Positions 10,333 to 19,760 of a DNA stretch of 64,000 nucleotides are shown piece after piece (position 1 is the first letter of the stretch; the number at the start of each line of letters is the position of its first letter). The position numbers and the translations under genes are program-made. The notes beneath the pieces are model-generated. The model was not told the DNA's origin, did no database searches, and saw only the letters and a program-made list of their open reading frames with translations. Source of the stretch: Paenibacillus bouchesdurhonensis (lineage in GTDB: Bacteria > Bacillota > Bacilli > Paenibacillales > Paenibacillaceae); contig NZ_LT732547.1 in the NCBI RefSeq assembly GCF_900155685.1, positions 70,478 to 134,477 of the forward strand, in the 5' to 3' direction.

Positions 10333-10417
10333 TCCGATTCTCTTAAAAATAGGCGAAGGTATGTTAAAGTTGTAATAGATACATACCGTCTTCCAAATGC
10401 ATCCAAAGCTTCGTGCA

Positions 10418-10447
10418 TTGACGATTCGGAAGCAAGTATGATAAAAT
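10418..10447 (+). promoter_or_regulatory. Candidate sigma-A promoter of the his operon
   Basis: TTGACG (10418-10423), 18-base spacer, TAAAAT (10442-10447). The transcript would start near 10454, leaving a leader of about 90 bases before hisZ that contains the palindrome at 10481-10498. Confidence 0.5.
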
Positions 10448-10480
10448 ATGCCATACCCTTTAATTTGGTAGTATGGTAGC

Positions 10481-10498
10481 ACTTTAATATGATAAAGT
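10481..10498 (+). promoter_or_regulatory. Perfect palindrome in the his leader, possible operator
   Basis: ACTTTA-ATATGA-TAAAGT is a perfect 6-6-6 inverted repeat 47 bases before the hisZ start and downstream of the candidate promoter. No T-box specifier/antiterminator sequence is seen here, so a protein operator is one explanation; the cognate regulator is unknown. Confidence 0.35.
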
Positions 10499-10544
10499 AA
10501 TTTATACTTTGAATATAGTTTATATGACAGAAGAGGTGAAAGTC

Positions 10545-11747
10545 TTGTCTAAACCGAAAGGATTTGAAAAACCGGCTGGTGTGCGCGATTATTTGCCTTT
10601 TGCGGTAGAGAAGCTGCGGGCAATAGAGCGCAGTGTATTGGACTGCATGACCAGCTGGGGATATCGTCAAATAATGACACCGACAATGGAATATTACGAC
10701 ACGGTTGGCGTGGCTAGCTCAACATCGGATCAGAAGCTGTTCAAGCTGCTCAATAATCGGGGAACCACAATGGTGCTTCGTTCAGACATGCCTGCTCCAA
10801 TCGCGCGTGTTGTCTCCTCATTATTAAGGGATGAGCCTCTGCCGCTTAGGTTGTCGTACCATGCGAACGTATTTCGGGCCATTGAAGAGGAAGCGGGGAA
10901 GGAAGCAGAGTTCTTCCAGACAGGCGTGGAGCTTGTCGGCGATGATTCTGCAGAGGCCGATGCCGAAGTCGTGGCCTTGGCTGTATCCTCACTTCAGGCA
11001 GCGGGGGTTACGACCTTCAAGATTGCTCTGGGTCACGTCGGCTTTCTGAACGGATTGCTTGAGGATGCCATTCCTGATCGGGAGGAAGCTAGGGAGACAT
11101 TGAAGGAAGTGCTGATGCACCGCGATTACGTCGGGTACCGCGAGACGCTGGCGAGCCTGTCTCTGACCGAGGAACAGAGAAGTGAACTGGAAGGCGTGCT
11201 TAAGCTGCGCGGCGGGAAGGAAGTATGCCATCAAGCCTTGGAGCTTAGCGGTAATTCCCTGGCACAGTCCTCGATCGAGCATCTTGCTCAAGTATGGGAT
11301 GCGCTTGAGGATTACGGGGTCGCGCAGCATGTCATGATCGACTTAACGATGATCGGGGACTTCTCGTATTACACGGGAATGACCTTTGAAGGATATGCGG
11401 CTGAGCTTGGTTTTCCGGTGTGCAGCGGCGGACGTTATGACAATTTGCTACAGCAATTTGGCCGTCCGGCACCGGCAACAGGCTTCTCGCTCAAGACAAA
11501 TCGGATTCTGGACGGGGTGGGCGGCATTCAGGCCGAGCGGGAGCTGCCGATATTGCTGCAATATGATGCGGCGAATCGCAAATTGGCTTTTGCTGAAGCG
11601 GCTCGTCTGCGGAGTGAAGGACGAAGCGTACTCATGAAGCATACCGACAAACCGGAGGATTTATTGTCCGAGACGATAGTACAAAATGTGCGCAGCGGTC
11701 CATTAGGACCAGCTTATGGTGAGATACGCAGCTTTGTAAGTTTCTAA
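10545..11747 (+). CDS. hisZ: ATP phosphoribosyltransferase regulatory subunit
   Basis: 400-residue HisRS-like protein without aminoacylation function. It pairs with short-form HisG to give the active hetero-octamer for the first step of histidine synthesis. Seen: class II synthetase-like core (GVRDYLPFAVEKLRAIE at the N-terminus, YYTGMTFEGYA, and CSGGRYDNLL toward the C-terminus). TTG 10545 is chosen because GAGGTG lies six bases upstream and it gives the N-terminus MSKPKGFEKP expected for the family; upstream in-frame ATGs lack a good RBS. First gene of the his operon. Confidence 0.93.
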   Translation: MSKPKGFEKPAGVRDYLPFAVEKLRAIERSVLDCMTSWGYRQIMTPTMEYYDTVGVASSTSDQKLFKLLNNRGTTMVLRSDMPAPIARVVSSLLRDEPLPLRLSYHANVFRAIEEEAGKEAEFFQTGVELVGDDSAEADAEVVALAVSSLQAAGVTTFKIALGHVGFLNGLLEDAIPDREEARETLKEVLMHRDYVGYRETLASLSLTEEQRSELEGVLKLRGGKEVCHQALELSGNSLAQSSIEHLAQVWDALEDYGVAQHVMIDLTMIGDFSYYTGMTFEGYAAELGFPVCSGGRYDNLLQQFGRPAPATGFSLKTNRILDGVGGIQAERELPILLQYDAANRKLAFAEAARLRSEGRSVLMKHTDKPEDLLSETIVQNVRSGPLGPAYGEIRSFVSF

Positions 11748-11779
11748 CCTACATATGGCAAGAAGGGAGGACTTAAGCT

Positions 11780-12421
11780 TTGGGAGAAATTATTAAGGTG
11801 GCTATGCCCAAAGGGCGCATATATAAACAAGCAGCGGCATTATTTCGTGAAGCGGGGCTATCTATTCCTAGCGATGTGGATGAGTCGCGCAGGCTGGTTA
11901 TTCCTTTGCCGGAGATCGGCATGGAGTTTATTATGGCGAAGCCCGTGGACGTGCCGACTTATGTGGAGTACGGGGTGGCGGATATCGGCATCGTTGGCAA
12001 AGACGTGCTGATGGAAGAGAACCGGGACGTATATGAATTGCTGGATTTAGGCATTGCCCGTTGTCGGATGTCGGTTATTGCGCTGCCGGACTGGAAGCCC
12101 GGTATTCACCAACGGGTAGCGACCAAGTATCCGAATGTAGCCTCGAAATATTTTCGGGAACAGGGTCAGCAGGTGGAGGTTATTAAACTAAACGGTTCTA
12201 TTGAGCTGGCACCGCTGATCGGCCTTGCTGACCGCATCGTTGATATGGTCGAAACTGGCCGAACGCTAAAGGAAAATGGCCTTGTAGAAATGGAGAGCAT
12301 ATTTGAAATTACGAGCCGCTTAGTCGCGAACCGAGTGAGCTATCGGATGAAGAACGGTGAAATTCAGGCGGTATGCGACGCTTTGAACCGGGTTATTCAA
12401 GGTACGGGGATCGAAAGTTAG
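11780..12421 (+). CDS. hisG: ATP phosphoribosyltransferase catalytic subunit, short form
   Basis: 213 residues: the short HisG form without the C-terminal regulatory domain, which therefore requires HisZ, encoded directly upstream. It condenses ATP and PRPP to phosphoribosyl-ATP. Seen: [12 protein letters not shown] at the N-terminus, the PRPP-site stretch DIVETGRTL-like ([14 protein letters not shown]), and [11 protein letters not shown] 11780 is the start, with GGGAGG nine bases upstream. Confidence 0.95.
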   Translation: MGEIIKVAMPKGRIYKQAAALFREAGLSIPSDVDESRRLVIPLPEIGMEFIMAKPVDVPTYVEYGVADIGIVGKDVLMEENRDVYELLDLGIARCRMSVIALPDWKPGIHQRVATKYPNVASKYFREQGQQVEVIKLNGSIELAPLIGLADRIVDMVETGRTLKENGLVEMESIFEITSRLVANRVSYRMKNGEIQAVCDALNRVIQGTGIES

Positions 12422-12532
12422 ATCGGCATAAAATATTAGATGAAGGATTTACAGGTTGCGGAAACGCGTAAGACCGGGAGGAAATACCGCAATATGGAAT
12501 CGATGAGAGCAAATGATAGGGGGCAAACAGGG

Positions 12533-13831
12533 ATGAGAATCGTATCGGCGGGACAATTTCAGTTGAAGCGGGAGGTGGACTACGGTTCACCGGAGCAGAA
12601 CGAAATCGTCAAAGCCATCGTTAGCGCTGTAAAAAATGAAGGGGAGGCCGCTCTTCTGAAGTACACAGAGCAACTGGACGGGATGAGGCTGACACCTGAA
12701 GGGCTGCGAGTGACGCAGGGGGAATTGCAGGCGGCCTATGACCAAGTAGAGCCCTCCTTTGTGTCTGCGATATCGGCGGCAGCCGAGAATATTCGTGCTT
12801 ATCATTCCAGGCAGAAGCGCAACTCCTGGATGGATTTGCAAACTGACGGCAGCATTCTAGGTCAGATCATTCGCCCGCTCAAGCGAGTTGGTGTTTACGT
12901 GCCTGGCGGCAAGGCCTCTTATCCTTCTTCGGTGCTGATGAACGTCATTCCCGCACAAGTAGCCGGTGTGCCAGAAATCGTCATGGTAACTCCTCCGGCG
13001 ACCAGCGGCAAGGCTGGTATCGACCCGTATATTCTGGTTGCCGCTGCGGAAGCAGGCGTGAATGAAATTTACCGGGTGGGTGGAGCGCAGGCGATAGCTG
13101 CCCTTGCCTACGGTACAGAGAGCATCGCACCTGTTGATAAAATTTGCGGGCCTGGCAATATTTACGTCGCACTTGCGAAACGCGAAGTATACGGCGCCGT
13201 GGATATCGATAGCATTGCGGGCCCTAGTGAAATTGCCGTGTTGGCTGACGACAGTGCCAATCCGGCCTATGTAGCGGCCGATTTGTTATCGCAAGCCGAG
13301 CATGACGAGATGGCCTCTGCCGTACTGGTAACAACCTCGGAAGCCTTTGCCAAGGCTTGTCAGGAAGAGGTTCAGCGTCAACTGGCAGAGCTGCCCCGGA
13401 AAGAGATCGCCGCAGCCTCGATTGATAAATATGGCGTCATTCTTCTAGTAGATTCGATTGAGGAAGGCATTGACGTTATTAATCAGATGGCTCCGGAGCA
13501 TTTCGAACTGATGGTGGAGGATCCGATGAGGTATCTTGGGCTGGTGGAAAACGCGGGTGCCATTTTCCTGGGGCCGTATAGTTCGGAGCCAGTCGGGGAT
13601 TATTTCGCCGGGCCGAATCATATTATTCCGACGAATGGAACCGCTCGTTATTCCTCTCCGGTGGATGTGGATGATTTTATTAAGAAATCCAGCTTGATCT
13701 ACTATAGTAAAGAAGCTTTGCTGACGAACGGTGAGACTATTATGGAGCTGGCACGCCGCGAGGGTCTGGAGGGCCATGCGCGGGCGATTGAAATTCGAAT
13801 GCGTAAAGAGGGAAAGGCAGGGAATGAATAA
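12533..13831 (+). CDS. hisD: Histidinol dehydrogenase
   Basis: 432 residues, the normal length. It oxidises L-histidinol to L-histidine in two NAD-dependent steps at a zinc site. Seen: [18 protein letters not shown], the [17 protein letters not shown] and [10 protein letters not shown] blocks, the HisD signature QAEHDE, and APEHFEL. ATG 12533 with AGGGGG nine bases upstream is preferred over an in-frame ATG 93 bases earlier, which would add an unusual N-terminal extension. Its stop codon overlaps the hisB start by one base. Confidence 0.95.
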   Translation: MRIVSAGQFQLKREVDYGSPEQNEIVKAIVSAVKNEGEAALLKYTEQLDGMRLTPEGLRVTQGELQAAYDQVEPSFVSAISAAAENIRAYHSRQKRNSWMDLQTDGSILGQIIRPLKRVGVYVPGGKASYPSSVLMNVIPAQVAGVPEIVMVTPPATSGKAGIDPYILVAAAEAGVNEIYRVGGAQAIAALAYGTESIAPVDKICGPGNIYVALAKREVYGAVDIDSIAGPSEIAVLADDSANPAYVAADLLSQAEHDEMASAVLVTTSEAFAKACQEEVQRQLAELPRKEIAAASIDKYGVILLVDSIEEGIDVINQMAPEHFELMVEDPMRYLGLVENAGAIFLGPYSSEPVGDYFAGPNHIIPTNGTARYSSPVDVDDFIKKSSLIYYSKEALLTNGETIMELARREGLEGHARAIEIRMRKEGKAGNE

Positions 13832-14442
13832 TGACAACCAATCATGAACAGACAAGAGAGCGGAGCGCAAGCGTTAGCCGCAAGACGAATGAGACGGATA
13901 TTAAATTAAGTTTCTCGATAGATGGCAGCGGGCAAGCCAACCTGCAAACCGATGTGCCGTTTCTGGATCATATGCTTGATCTGTTTACGAAGCATGGCCA
14001 GTTCGATCTGAAGGTTGATGCGCATGGCGATATTGAAATTGATGATCATCATACGGTGGAGGATATCGGGATTTGCCTCGGGCAGTGTCTGCGGGAAGCG
14101 CTGGGCGACAAAAAGGGCATCAAACGCTATGCAAGCGTATTTGTTCCGATGGATGAAGCGCTGGCCCAGGTTGTGATCGATTGCAGCAACCGGCCGCACT
14201 TCGAATACCGCGCGGAGTATCCGTCCGGCCGGGTAGGCAGCTTTGATGTGGAGCTCGTTCACGAGTTCTTGTGGAAGCTGGCGCTTGAGGCACGGGTGAC
14301 GCTCCATGTCATCGTCCATTACGGACAGAACACGCACCACATGATCGAAGCCGTGTTCAAGGCACTTGGACGTGCCATCGATGAAGCTACAAGCATTGAT
14401 CCGCGTGTGAGCGGCGTTCCGTCAACGAAGGGAGTGCTCTAA
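13831..14442 (+). CDS. hisB: Imidazoleglycerol-phosphate dehydratase
   Basis: 203 residues, the monofunctional form without a phosphatase domain. It dehydrates imidazole glycerol phosphate to imidazole acetol phosphate. Seen: PFLDHMLDLFTKHG, the manganese-binding histidine clusters DDHHTVEDIGI and HHMIEAVFKALGRA. It has a slightly longer hydrophilic N-terminus (about eight residues) than usual. Translationally coupled to hisD by TAATG. Confidence 0.95.
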   Translation: MTTNHEQTRERSASVSRKTNETDIKLSFSIDGSGQANLQTDVPFLDHMLDLFTKHGQFDLKVDAHGDIEIDDHHTVEDIGICLGQCLREALGDKKGIKRYASVFVPMDEALAQVVIDCSNRPHFEYRAEYPSGRVGSFDVELVHEFLWKLALEARVTLHVIVHYGQNTHHMIEAVFKALGRAIDEATSIDPRVSGVPSTKGVL

Positions 14443-14444
14443 CT

Positions 14445-15065
14445 TTGGCCATTGCCATCGTTGATTACGGAATGGGCAACCTGCACAGCGTCAGCAAAGC
14501 GGTCGAGCGCCTCGGCTACGAGGGGCTCGTCACAAGCGACGCTGCGGCGATTCTCGGTGCCGACGGCGTGCTGCTGCCTGGCGTAGGCGCCTTCGGCGAC
14601 GCCATGGCGCATCTGCGCGGCACCGGGCTGGACGCCGTTGTGCGGCAGGCTGCCGCAAACGGCTCACCGCTGCTCGGCATTTGCCTCGGCATGCAGCTGC
14701 TCTTCGGCGAGAGCGAAGAGCATGGGCGCAACGAGGGCCTCGGCTTATTGCCGGGCAGGGCGGTGCGCTTTGCGGGCGGCAACTACAAGGTGCCGCACAT
14801 GGGCTGGAACCGGCTGGAGTTCCTGCAGCCGGAGAGCTCGCTGCTTGCGGGGCTGGATGAAGGATACGTGTACTTCGTCCACTCCTACCATGTCGAGCCG
14901 CAAGCTGCGAGCGATTTGATCGCCGTAACCGACTACGGTCACCCGGTAACGGCAATTGTAGGCCGTGACAACGTATACGGCATGCAGTTCCACCCCGAGA
15001 AGAGCGGGGAGCTGGGTATGGCGCTTTTACGGAATTTTCTAGCCTTGGCCCAGCAAAAGGCTTAA
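14445..15065 (+). CDS. hisH: Imidazole glycerol phosphate synthase, glutaminase subunit
   Basis: 206-residue class I glutamine amidotransferase that delivers ammonia to HisF. Seen: DYGMGNLHSV at the N-terminus, nucleophile Cys in GICLGMQLLFG (about residue 80), and the His-Glu pair in QFHPEKSGELG (about residue 183). Start is TTG 14445, two bases after the hisB stop, with AAGGGAG ten bases upstream. The first 400 bases are clearly more GC-rich than neighbouring genes. Confidence 0.95.
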   Translation: MAIAIVDYGMGNLHSVSKAVERLGYEGLVTSDAAAILGADGVLLPGVGAFGDAMAHLRGTGLDAVVRQAAANGSPLLGICLGMQLLFGESEEHGRNEGLGLLPGRAVRFAGGNYKVPHMGWNRLEFLQPESSLLAGLDEGYVYFVHSYHVEPQAASDLIAVTDYGHPVTAIVGRDNVYGMQFHPEKSGELGMALLRNFLALAQQKA

Positions 15066-15158
15066 ATCGGCAAACGGGCGGCGCTAACAGGTTAAATGTA
15101 TTGATGGATTTAGAGCAAGAGGAAATGTATAAATGCAAAGAGCGGAGGAACATAATCT

Positions 15159-15893
15159 ATGTCTTCATTTATCATCTACCCGGCGATTGATATTCGGGGA
15201 GGCAAGTGTGTCCGCCTGGTTCAGGGCGATTATGGACGTGAAACAGTATATAACGACAATCCGGTGGAGGTAGCTAAGTCTTGGGAAGCTCAGGGCGGTA
15301 CGTTCATCCATCTGGTTGATCTGGACGGTGCGAAGGCAGGGCAACCCGTGAACGACGAACTGATCGGGGAAATCGCCCGCAGCGTGCAGGTTCCCGTTCA
15401 AGTCGGCGGCGGTCTGCGTACGCTGGATGATGTGAAGCGCCTGCTGTCGCTTGGCGTAAGCCGGGTCATCCTCGGCACAGCAGCGATTGAGGATCGTCAA
15501 TTCACGGAATCCGTGCTAGGAACTTACGGCGATAAGGTCGCCATTGGCATCGATGCCCGCAACGGCTTCGTGGCTACGCGCGGCTGGCTGGAAACCTCAG
15601 AGGTTCAAGCGGAGGTACTGGCTAAGGAGCTAGCCGCTAAAGGAGCGGAAACCTTCATTTTTACAGATATTTCCCGCGATGGGATGATGCAAGGGCCTAA
15701 TGTGGAAGCCATTGTTGCTTTAGCCAAGTCCTCGGGACGTACCGTGATCGCCTCTGGCGGCGTAACGGTTCAGGATGACCTGGTTCGTCTTGCGGCTCAT
15801 GCCCAGGAGGGCGTGGGCGGTGCGATTGTTGGCAAGGCATTGTACACTGGCAGCATCGATCTAACCGCTGCGATTCAAGCCATTAAGAGCTAA
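15159..15893 (+). CDS. hisA: ProFAR isomerase (1-(5-phosphoribosyl)-5-[(5-phosphoribosylamino)methylideneamino]imidazole-4-carboxamide isomerase)
   Basis: 244-residue TIM barrel. Seen: PAIDIRGGKCVRLVQGDYG with the catalytic Asp near the N-terminus, the phosphate-binding VGGGLRTLDDV and SGGVTVQDD turns, and TDISRDGMMQGPN carrying the second catalytic Asp. RBS GGAGGA lies upstream of ATG 15159. A 93-base spacer separates it from hisH. Confidence 0.95.
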   Translation: MSSFIIYPAIDIRGGKCVRLVQGDYGRETVYNDNPVEVAKSWEAQGGTFIHLVDLDGAKAGQPVNDELIGEIARSVQVPVQVGGGLRTLDDVKRLLSLGVSRVILGTAAIEDRQFTESVLGTYGDKVAIGIDARNGFVATRGWLETSEVQAEVLAKELAAKGAETFIFTDISRDGMMQGPNVEAIVALAKSSGRTVIASGGVTVQDDLVRLAAHAQEGVGGAIVGKALYTGSIDLTAAIQAIKS

Positions 15894-16022
15894 TTCGTCT
15901 CATTGGGAAGAACGGCTCGCAGAAGGCAGAAGCGAATGAGCTTGCAACCAACTAGATGAATTTATAAATCGTATGAACTGATATCGTAAACTGAGATACT
16001 ATTTGGGGAGGAATGATCCATC

Positions 16023-16781
16023 ATGCTCGCAAAGCGAATTATACCCTGCCTTGACGTGAAGGACGGGCGGGTCGTGAAAGGTGTAAATTTTGTGAATCTG
16101 CGGGATGCGGGAGATCCGGTGGAACTGGCTGCGCTGTATGACCGGGAAGGCGCGGATGAGCTTGTTTTCCTGGACATATCCGCTTCGAATGAAGGAAGAG
16201 CGACGATGGTAGAGGTCGTGAAGCAAACCGCTGGAGAGATCTCCATTCCGTTCACGGTAGGCGGGGGCATTTCCCAGGTAGAGGATATGAAACGAATTTT
16301 GCGAGCGGGTGCGGATAAAATCGGCATTAATACGGCGGCCGTACTGAATCCGGATCTGATCTCCGAGGGCGCCCGGCGCTTTGGTTCCCAGTGCATCGTT
16401 GTCGCGGTCGACGCGAGGTACAATGAGGAGCTGAAAGACTGGGAGGTCTATACCCATGGCGGGCAGAAGGCAACGGGGATAAGCGCGATAAAGTGGGTGC
16501 AGGATGCCGAGTCAAGAGGCGCGGGGGAAATTCTGCTCACGAGCATGGATGCGGATGGCACGAAAGATGGATTTGATCTATCTTTAACGAAGGCGATCAG
16601 CCGTGCCGTGGGTATTCCTGTCATTGCCTCCGGCGGCGCGGGCCAAGTGTCTCATTTCTATGATGTGTTGACGGAAGGAGAGGCGGATGCTGCCCTGGCA
16701 GCAACGATTTTTCATTATAAAGAGATTGCGATCCCGGATTTGAAAAAGGATCTGATAACCAGAGGAGTGGAAATACGATGA
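16023..16781 (+). CDS. hisF: Imidazole glycerol phosphate synthase, cyclase subunit
   Basis: 252-residue TIM barrel paralogous to HisA. With HisH it forms imidazole glycerol phosphate and AICAR. Seen: [18 protein letters not shown] with catalytic Asp11, [26 protein letters not shown] with the second catalytic Asp, and [19 protein letters not shown] precedes the ATG. A 129-base spacer separates it from hisA. It overlaps hisI by four bases (ATGA). Confidence 0.96.
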   Translation: MLAKRIIPCLDVKDGRVVKGVNFVNLRDAGDPVELAALYDREGADELVFLDISASNEGRATMVEVVKQTAGEISIPFTVGGGISQVEDMKRILRAGADKIGINTAAVLNPDLISEGARRFGSQCIVVAVDARYNEELKDWEVYTHGGQKATGISAIKWVQDAESRGAGEILLTSMDADGTKDGFDLSLTKAISRAVGIPVIASGGAGQVSHFYDVLTEGEADAALAATIFHYKEIAIPDLKKDLITRGVEIR

Positions 16782-17482
16782 GTCAGCAACTTAAGCAGCA
16801 GCTTCCGCTGAACCAACTGGAAGAGAGCATTCAATGGGGCGAGAGCGGCCTTGTTCCGGCGATCGTGCAGGACACAGCTTCAAAGGAAGTGCTGATGTTG
16901 GCCTACATGAACCGGGAATCCTTGAAGAAGTCGCTGGAGACCGGACAGACTTGGTTTTGGAGCCGCTCGCGCTCCGAGCTGTGGAATAAGGGAGCCACCT
17001 CAGGCAACACGCAGCAGATCGTATCTCTTCGTTACGATTGCGATGGCGATACATTGCTTGTGGAGGTTCAGCGACAAGGGCCGGCTTGCCATACCGGCGA
17101 AGACAGCTGCTTCTATCGCGTAGCTGCAGCGGCCGGGGATCAAGCAGCTGGTGCAGGCTCTGCGGCGAATCGTGGGGAAGATGGCCGATTTGCCGTTTTG
17201 GGCGAGCTGGAGCAGTTGATTGCAGAGCGGTATCAGGAGCGTCCGGAAGGAGCATATACAACCTACTTGTTCGATAAAGGGATCGATAAAATCCTCAAAA
17301 AAGTAGGCGAAGAAACCGCAGAATCGATTATCGCTGCTAAAAACGGGGATAATGACGAGTTGCGTTATGAAGTCAGCGATTTAATCTATCACCTGCTCGT
17401 TCTGCTTCGTGAGCGGAAATTGCCGCTCGACGACATTATGCAAGAGCTGGAGCGCCGTCATGAACGGCCACGTCGCGATTAA
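16778..17482 (+). CDS. hisIE: Bifunctional PR-AMP cyclohydrolase / PR-ATP pyrophosphatase
   Basis: 234-residue fusion. The N-terminal HisI domain (about 1-120) shows [22 protein letters not shown] and [13 protein letters not shown] with the zinc/magnesium ligands. The C-terminal HisE domain (about 145-234) has the MazG-like [18 protein letters not shown] helix. The two are joined by an Ala/Gly-rich linker (about residues 122-147), which looks tolerant to change. Starts by ATGA overlap with hisF. Confidence 0.95.
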   Translation: MSQQLKQQLPLNQLEESIQWGESGLVPAIVQDTASKEVLMLAYMNRESLKKSLETGQTWFWSRSRSELWNKGATSGNTQQIVSLRYDCDGDTLLVEVQRQGPACHTGEDSCFYRVAAAAGDQAAGAGSAANRGEDGRFAVLGELEQLIAERYQERPEGAYTTYLFDKGIDKILKKVGEETAESIIAAKNGDNDELRYEVSDLIYHLLVLLRERKLPLDDIMQELERRHERPRRD

Positions 17483-17508
17483 CGAATGAACGGAGTTAGA
17501 AGGAATTT

Positions 17509-18378
17509 ATGAGCTGGAGCGAGGGATCGTTTATGGCTAGAAAGAGCAATTATTGGATCGACTATCATACGCATCATGCCCGGTGTGGTCATGCTGTCGG
17601 CAGCCTGGAGGAATACGTAACCCGAGGGATTGAGATCGGTTTATCCGAGATCGGTCTATCGGATCATATGCCGTTGCTGCATGTGAACCCGAAGACGTAT
17701 TATCCCGAGATGGCCATGGCGATAGACGAGCTGCCGCGTTATGTGGAGGAGGCCTTCGCCCTTAAAGAGAAGTACAGCGGCCAGATCGACGTGAAGGTAG
17801 GTCTGGAAGGCGACTATATCGAGGGTTGGGAAGCAGAGATTGAGAAAATCATCCTAAGCTATCCATGGGATTATGTCATCGGCTCGGTGCATTTTCTGGG
17901 CGAATGGGATATTTCCGATTTCCGGCAGGTTCATAACTGGGATGGTCAGGATGTCTTTGCGGTATATGAACGTTATTATAAAGCAGTAGGTCAAGCAGCA
18001 AAAACGGGATTATATGATTTTATCGGACATTTCGACGTCATCAAGCGCTTCGGCTATTCCCCGGCTATGGGTCGGGAGGAGGAGACAAGAGCGTTGGAGC
18101 ACGCCGCATTATCAGCTATAGCGGAATCCGGTGTAGCGATGGAATTAAATGCTTCAGGCTTGTCTAAGCCATGTGCCGAAATGTTTCCGAGCAATCGCAT
18201 TTTAGAGTCCGCCATTAAGCTGGGGATTCCCTTAACGGTAGGCTCAGACGCCCATGATCCGTTAAAGCTGAGCGAGCATTTGGATATCGCGCGGGCTACG
18301 CTGTACGAGCTGGGAGTACGGGAACTGGCTACGTTCACGAAGCGGGAGCGCAGGATGATTCGATTGGAGCAGGACTAA
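17509..18378 (+). CDS. hisJ: Histidinol-phosphatase, PHP family
   Basis: 289-residue PHP-domain phosphatase that makes histidinol from histidinol phosphate. Metal-binding motifs are visible: DYHTHHARCGH near residue 20, GLSDHMP, EGDYIEGW, HFDVIKRFG and VGSDAHDP. ATG 17509 follows AAGGAA; an in-frame ATG at 17533 is an alternative. It supplies the phosphatase step missing from the monofunctional HisB. The aminotransferase hisC is absent from this operon. Confidence 0.92.
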   Translation: MSWSEGSFMARKSNYWIDYHTHHARCGHAVGSLEEYVTRGIEIGLSEIGLSDHMPLLHVNPKTYYPEMAMAIDELPRYVEEAFALKEKYSGQIDVKVGLEGDYIEGWEAEIEKIILSYPWDYVIGSVHFLGEWDISDFRQVHNWDGQDVFAVYERYYKAVGQAAKTGLYDFIGHFDVIKRFGYSPAMGREEETRALEHAALSAIAESGVAMELNASGLSKPCAEMFPSNRILESAIKLGIPLTVGSDAHDPLKLSEHLDIARATLYELGVRELATFTKRERRMIRLEQD

Positions 18379-18452
18379 TTCATGGGCTGGCTATCCGAGC
18401 TCACTGAGCTCCTACATAAAATGATTACTACAAAATGATCCAGGAGGATGTT

Positions 18453-19400
18453 ATGGAATCCAGGCTTAGAATTTTTTCGGGTTCATCTAATCCAAGGTTA
18501 ACGGCGCAAATTTGTGAGCGGCTCGGTGTGGAGCCTGGCAAAGTCAAGCTGTCCCGATTCAAAAGCGGAGAGATCTACGTTCATTATGAAGAGAGTATTC
18601 GCAACTCCGATGTGTTTCTGGTGCAGTCCCTCTCTCATCCGATCAATGAGCTGTTCGTCGAGCTGCTGGTGATGATTGATGCAGCCAAGCGGGCTTCGGC
18701 GCGGACGGTCAACATTATTATGCCGTATTATGGTTATGCGCGGCAGGAGCGCAAGTCGGCCCCTCGGGAGCCAATTTCCGCGAAGCTGCTGGCTGATGTG
18801 CTGACTACCGCTGGGGCTAGCCGGGTTGCAACAATCGATCTGCACGCGCCGGCCATCCAAGGATTTTTTAACATTCCTGTCGATCATTTGACGGCGTTGG
18901 ACTTGATGACCGAATATTTGAAGGCGCAGAATATTTCTAATCCGGTCGTGGTATCTCCTGATGCCGGACGGGCATCCATGGCAGAGAAGCTGGCTAGCGG
19001 GCTGGATTCACCCTTTGCGATTATGATCAAGAAGCGGCCGACCCATAATGAGTCGGTCATTACGCATGTAATTGGCGATGTCGCGGGCTATACGCCAATC
19101 ATTATTGAGGATCTCATTGATACCGGATCTACGATTGTTAATGTCGTGGAGGGTCTGAGGGAGCGCGGCGCCAATGACGCCTATGTCTGTGCAACGCATG
19201 GGCTGTTCTCAGATCAAGCGGTGGAGCGCCTTCATCATAAGAATATTCGAGAGGTCATTGTGACGGATTCGATCGAGCTGCCCGAGCCGCCACCAACCCA
19301 TTTTAAGGTGCTATCCGTAGCGCCGATGCTATCCCAGGCAATTCAGTTTATTGTGGAGGGCGGGTCCATTGCCGCCTTGTTCAGAGATCGAGGAATTTAA
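18453..19400 (+). CDS. prs: Ribose-phosphate pyrophosphokinase (PRPP synthetase)
   Basis: 315 residues, class I PRPP synthetase. Seen: FSGSSNPRLTAQICE, the ATP-binding PYYGYARQERKS, the catalytic flexible-loop and Mg-binding region DLHAPAIQGFF, and the PRPP-binding loop IIEDLIDTGSTI. ATG 18453 has AGGAGG six bases upstream. PRPP is the substrate of HisG, so its position as last gene of the his operon gives a substrate-supply logic. It may be a second prs copy, since the housekeeping one usually sits beside glmU (inference). A terminator follows. Confidence 0.93.
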   Translation: MESRLRIFSGSSNPRLTAQICERLGVEPGKVKLSRFKSGEIYVHYEESIRNSDVFLVQSLSHPINELFVELLVMIDAAKRASARTVNIIMPYYGYARQERKSAPREPISAKLLADVLTTAGASRVATIDLHAPAIQGFFNIPVDHLTALDLMTEYLKAQNISNPVVVSPDAGRASMAEKLASGLDSPFAIMIKKRPTHNESVITHVIGDVAGYTPIIIEDLIDTGSTIVNVVEGLRERGANDAYVCATHGLFSDQAVERLHHKNIREVIVTDSIELPEPPPTHFKVLSVAPMLSQAIQFIVEGGSIAALFRDRGI

Positions 19401-19421
19401 GAGCTGAATGACCGGATGACT

Positions 19422-19466
19422 AAAAGAGCCGGAATCTTCTTTACTGAGGATTTCTGGCTCTTTCTA
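19422..19466 (+). terminator. Intrinsic terminator of the his operon
   Basis: Arms AAAGAGCC...AATC and GATT...GGCTCTTT form a long stem followed by T-rich sequence, about 20 bases after the prs stop. The distal arm abuts the end of the convergent small ORF. Confidence 0.8.
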
Positions 19467-19586
19467 ATTATTAGGCTTGCGCCGATTTCTGCCTAAAATC
19501 AGCCACACAACCAACCCGCCGATTAATAGTAGTGGAACTAGAAAGAACAATAAAGTTATTATGATATTTTCCCATATAATCGTCAC
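19464..19586 (-). CDS. Small single-helix membrane protein (40 residues), unknown
   Basis: Minus-strand reading frame of 40 codons starting at GTG 19586, with AGGGGTGAG about seven bases upstream and stop TAG at 19466-19464. The product begins MTIIWENIII, has one strongly hydrophobic helix (residues 7-32, with LLFFLVPLLLIGGLVVWLIL) and a positively charged tail GRNRRKPNN, a classic N-out/C-in small membrane protein. A TATAAT-like -10 occurs about 60 bases upstream. Function unknown; protein nature is supported by RBS, composition and charge pattern only. Confidence 0.5.
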   Translation of the reverse strand: MTIIWENIIITLLFFLVPLLLIGGLVVWLILGRNRRKPNN

Positions 19587-19760
19587 TGAATCTCACCCCT
19601 ATTTTAAAATTTTGTATCTATATTATACTTCAGAATTAACGGTTTTTTTCCTCTAGAATTAGAAATAATCCGTATTTTACCTTCCCGATTCCCCGTGGGA
19701 GGAGGGCTTCCACTATGGTATACTGTGTGGGAGAGATAGGGATAGAAGGAGGTGCCTTGA

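Noticed and set aside
10448-10544. T-box riboswitch in front of hisZ
   Set aside because: No AGGGTGG-ACCGCG core, no specifier loop and no terminator/antiterminator pair were found.
14530-15153. 207-codon antisense frame over hisH
   Set aside because: Ala/Arg/Pro-rich sequence typical of a GC-rich antisense strand, no RBS, and hisH is certain.
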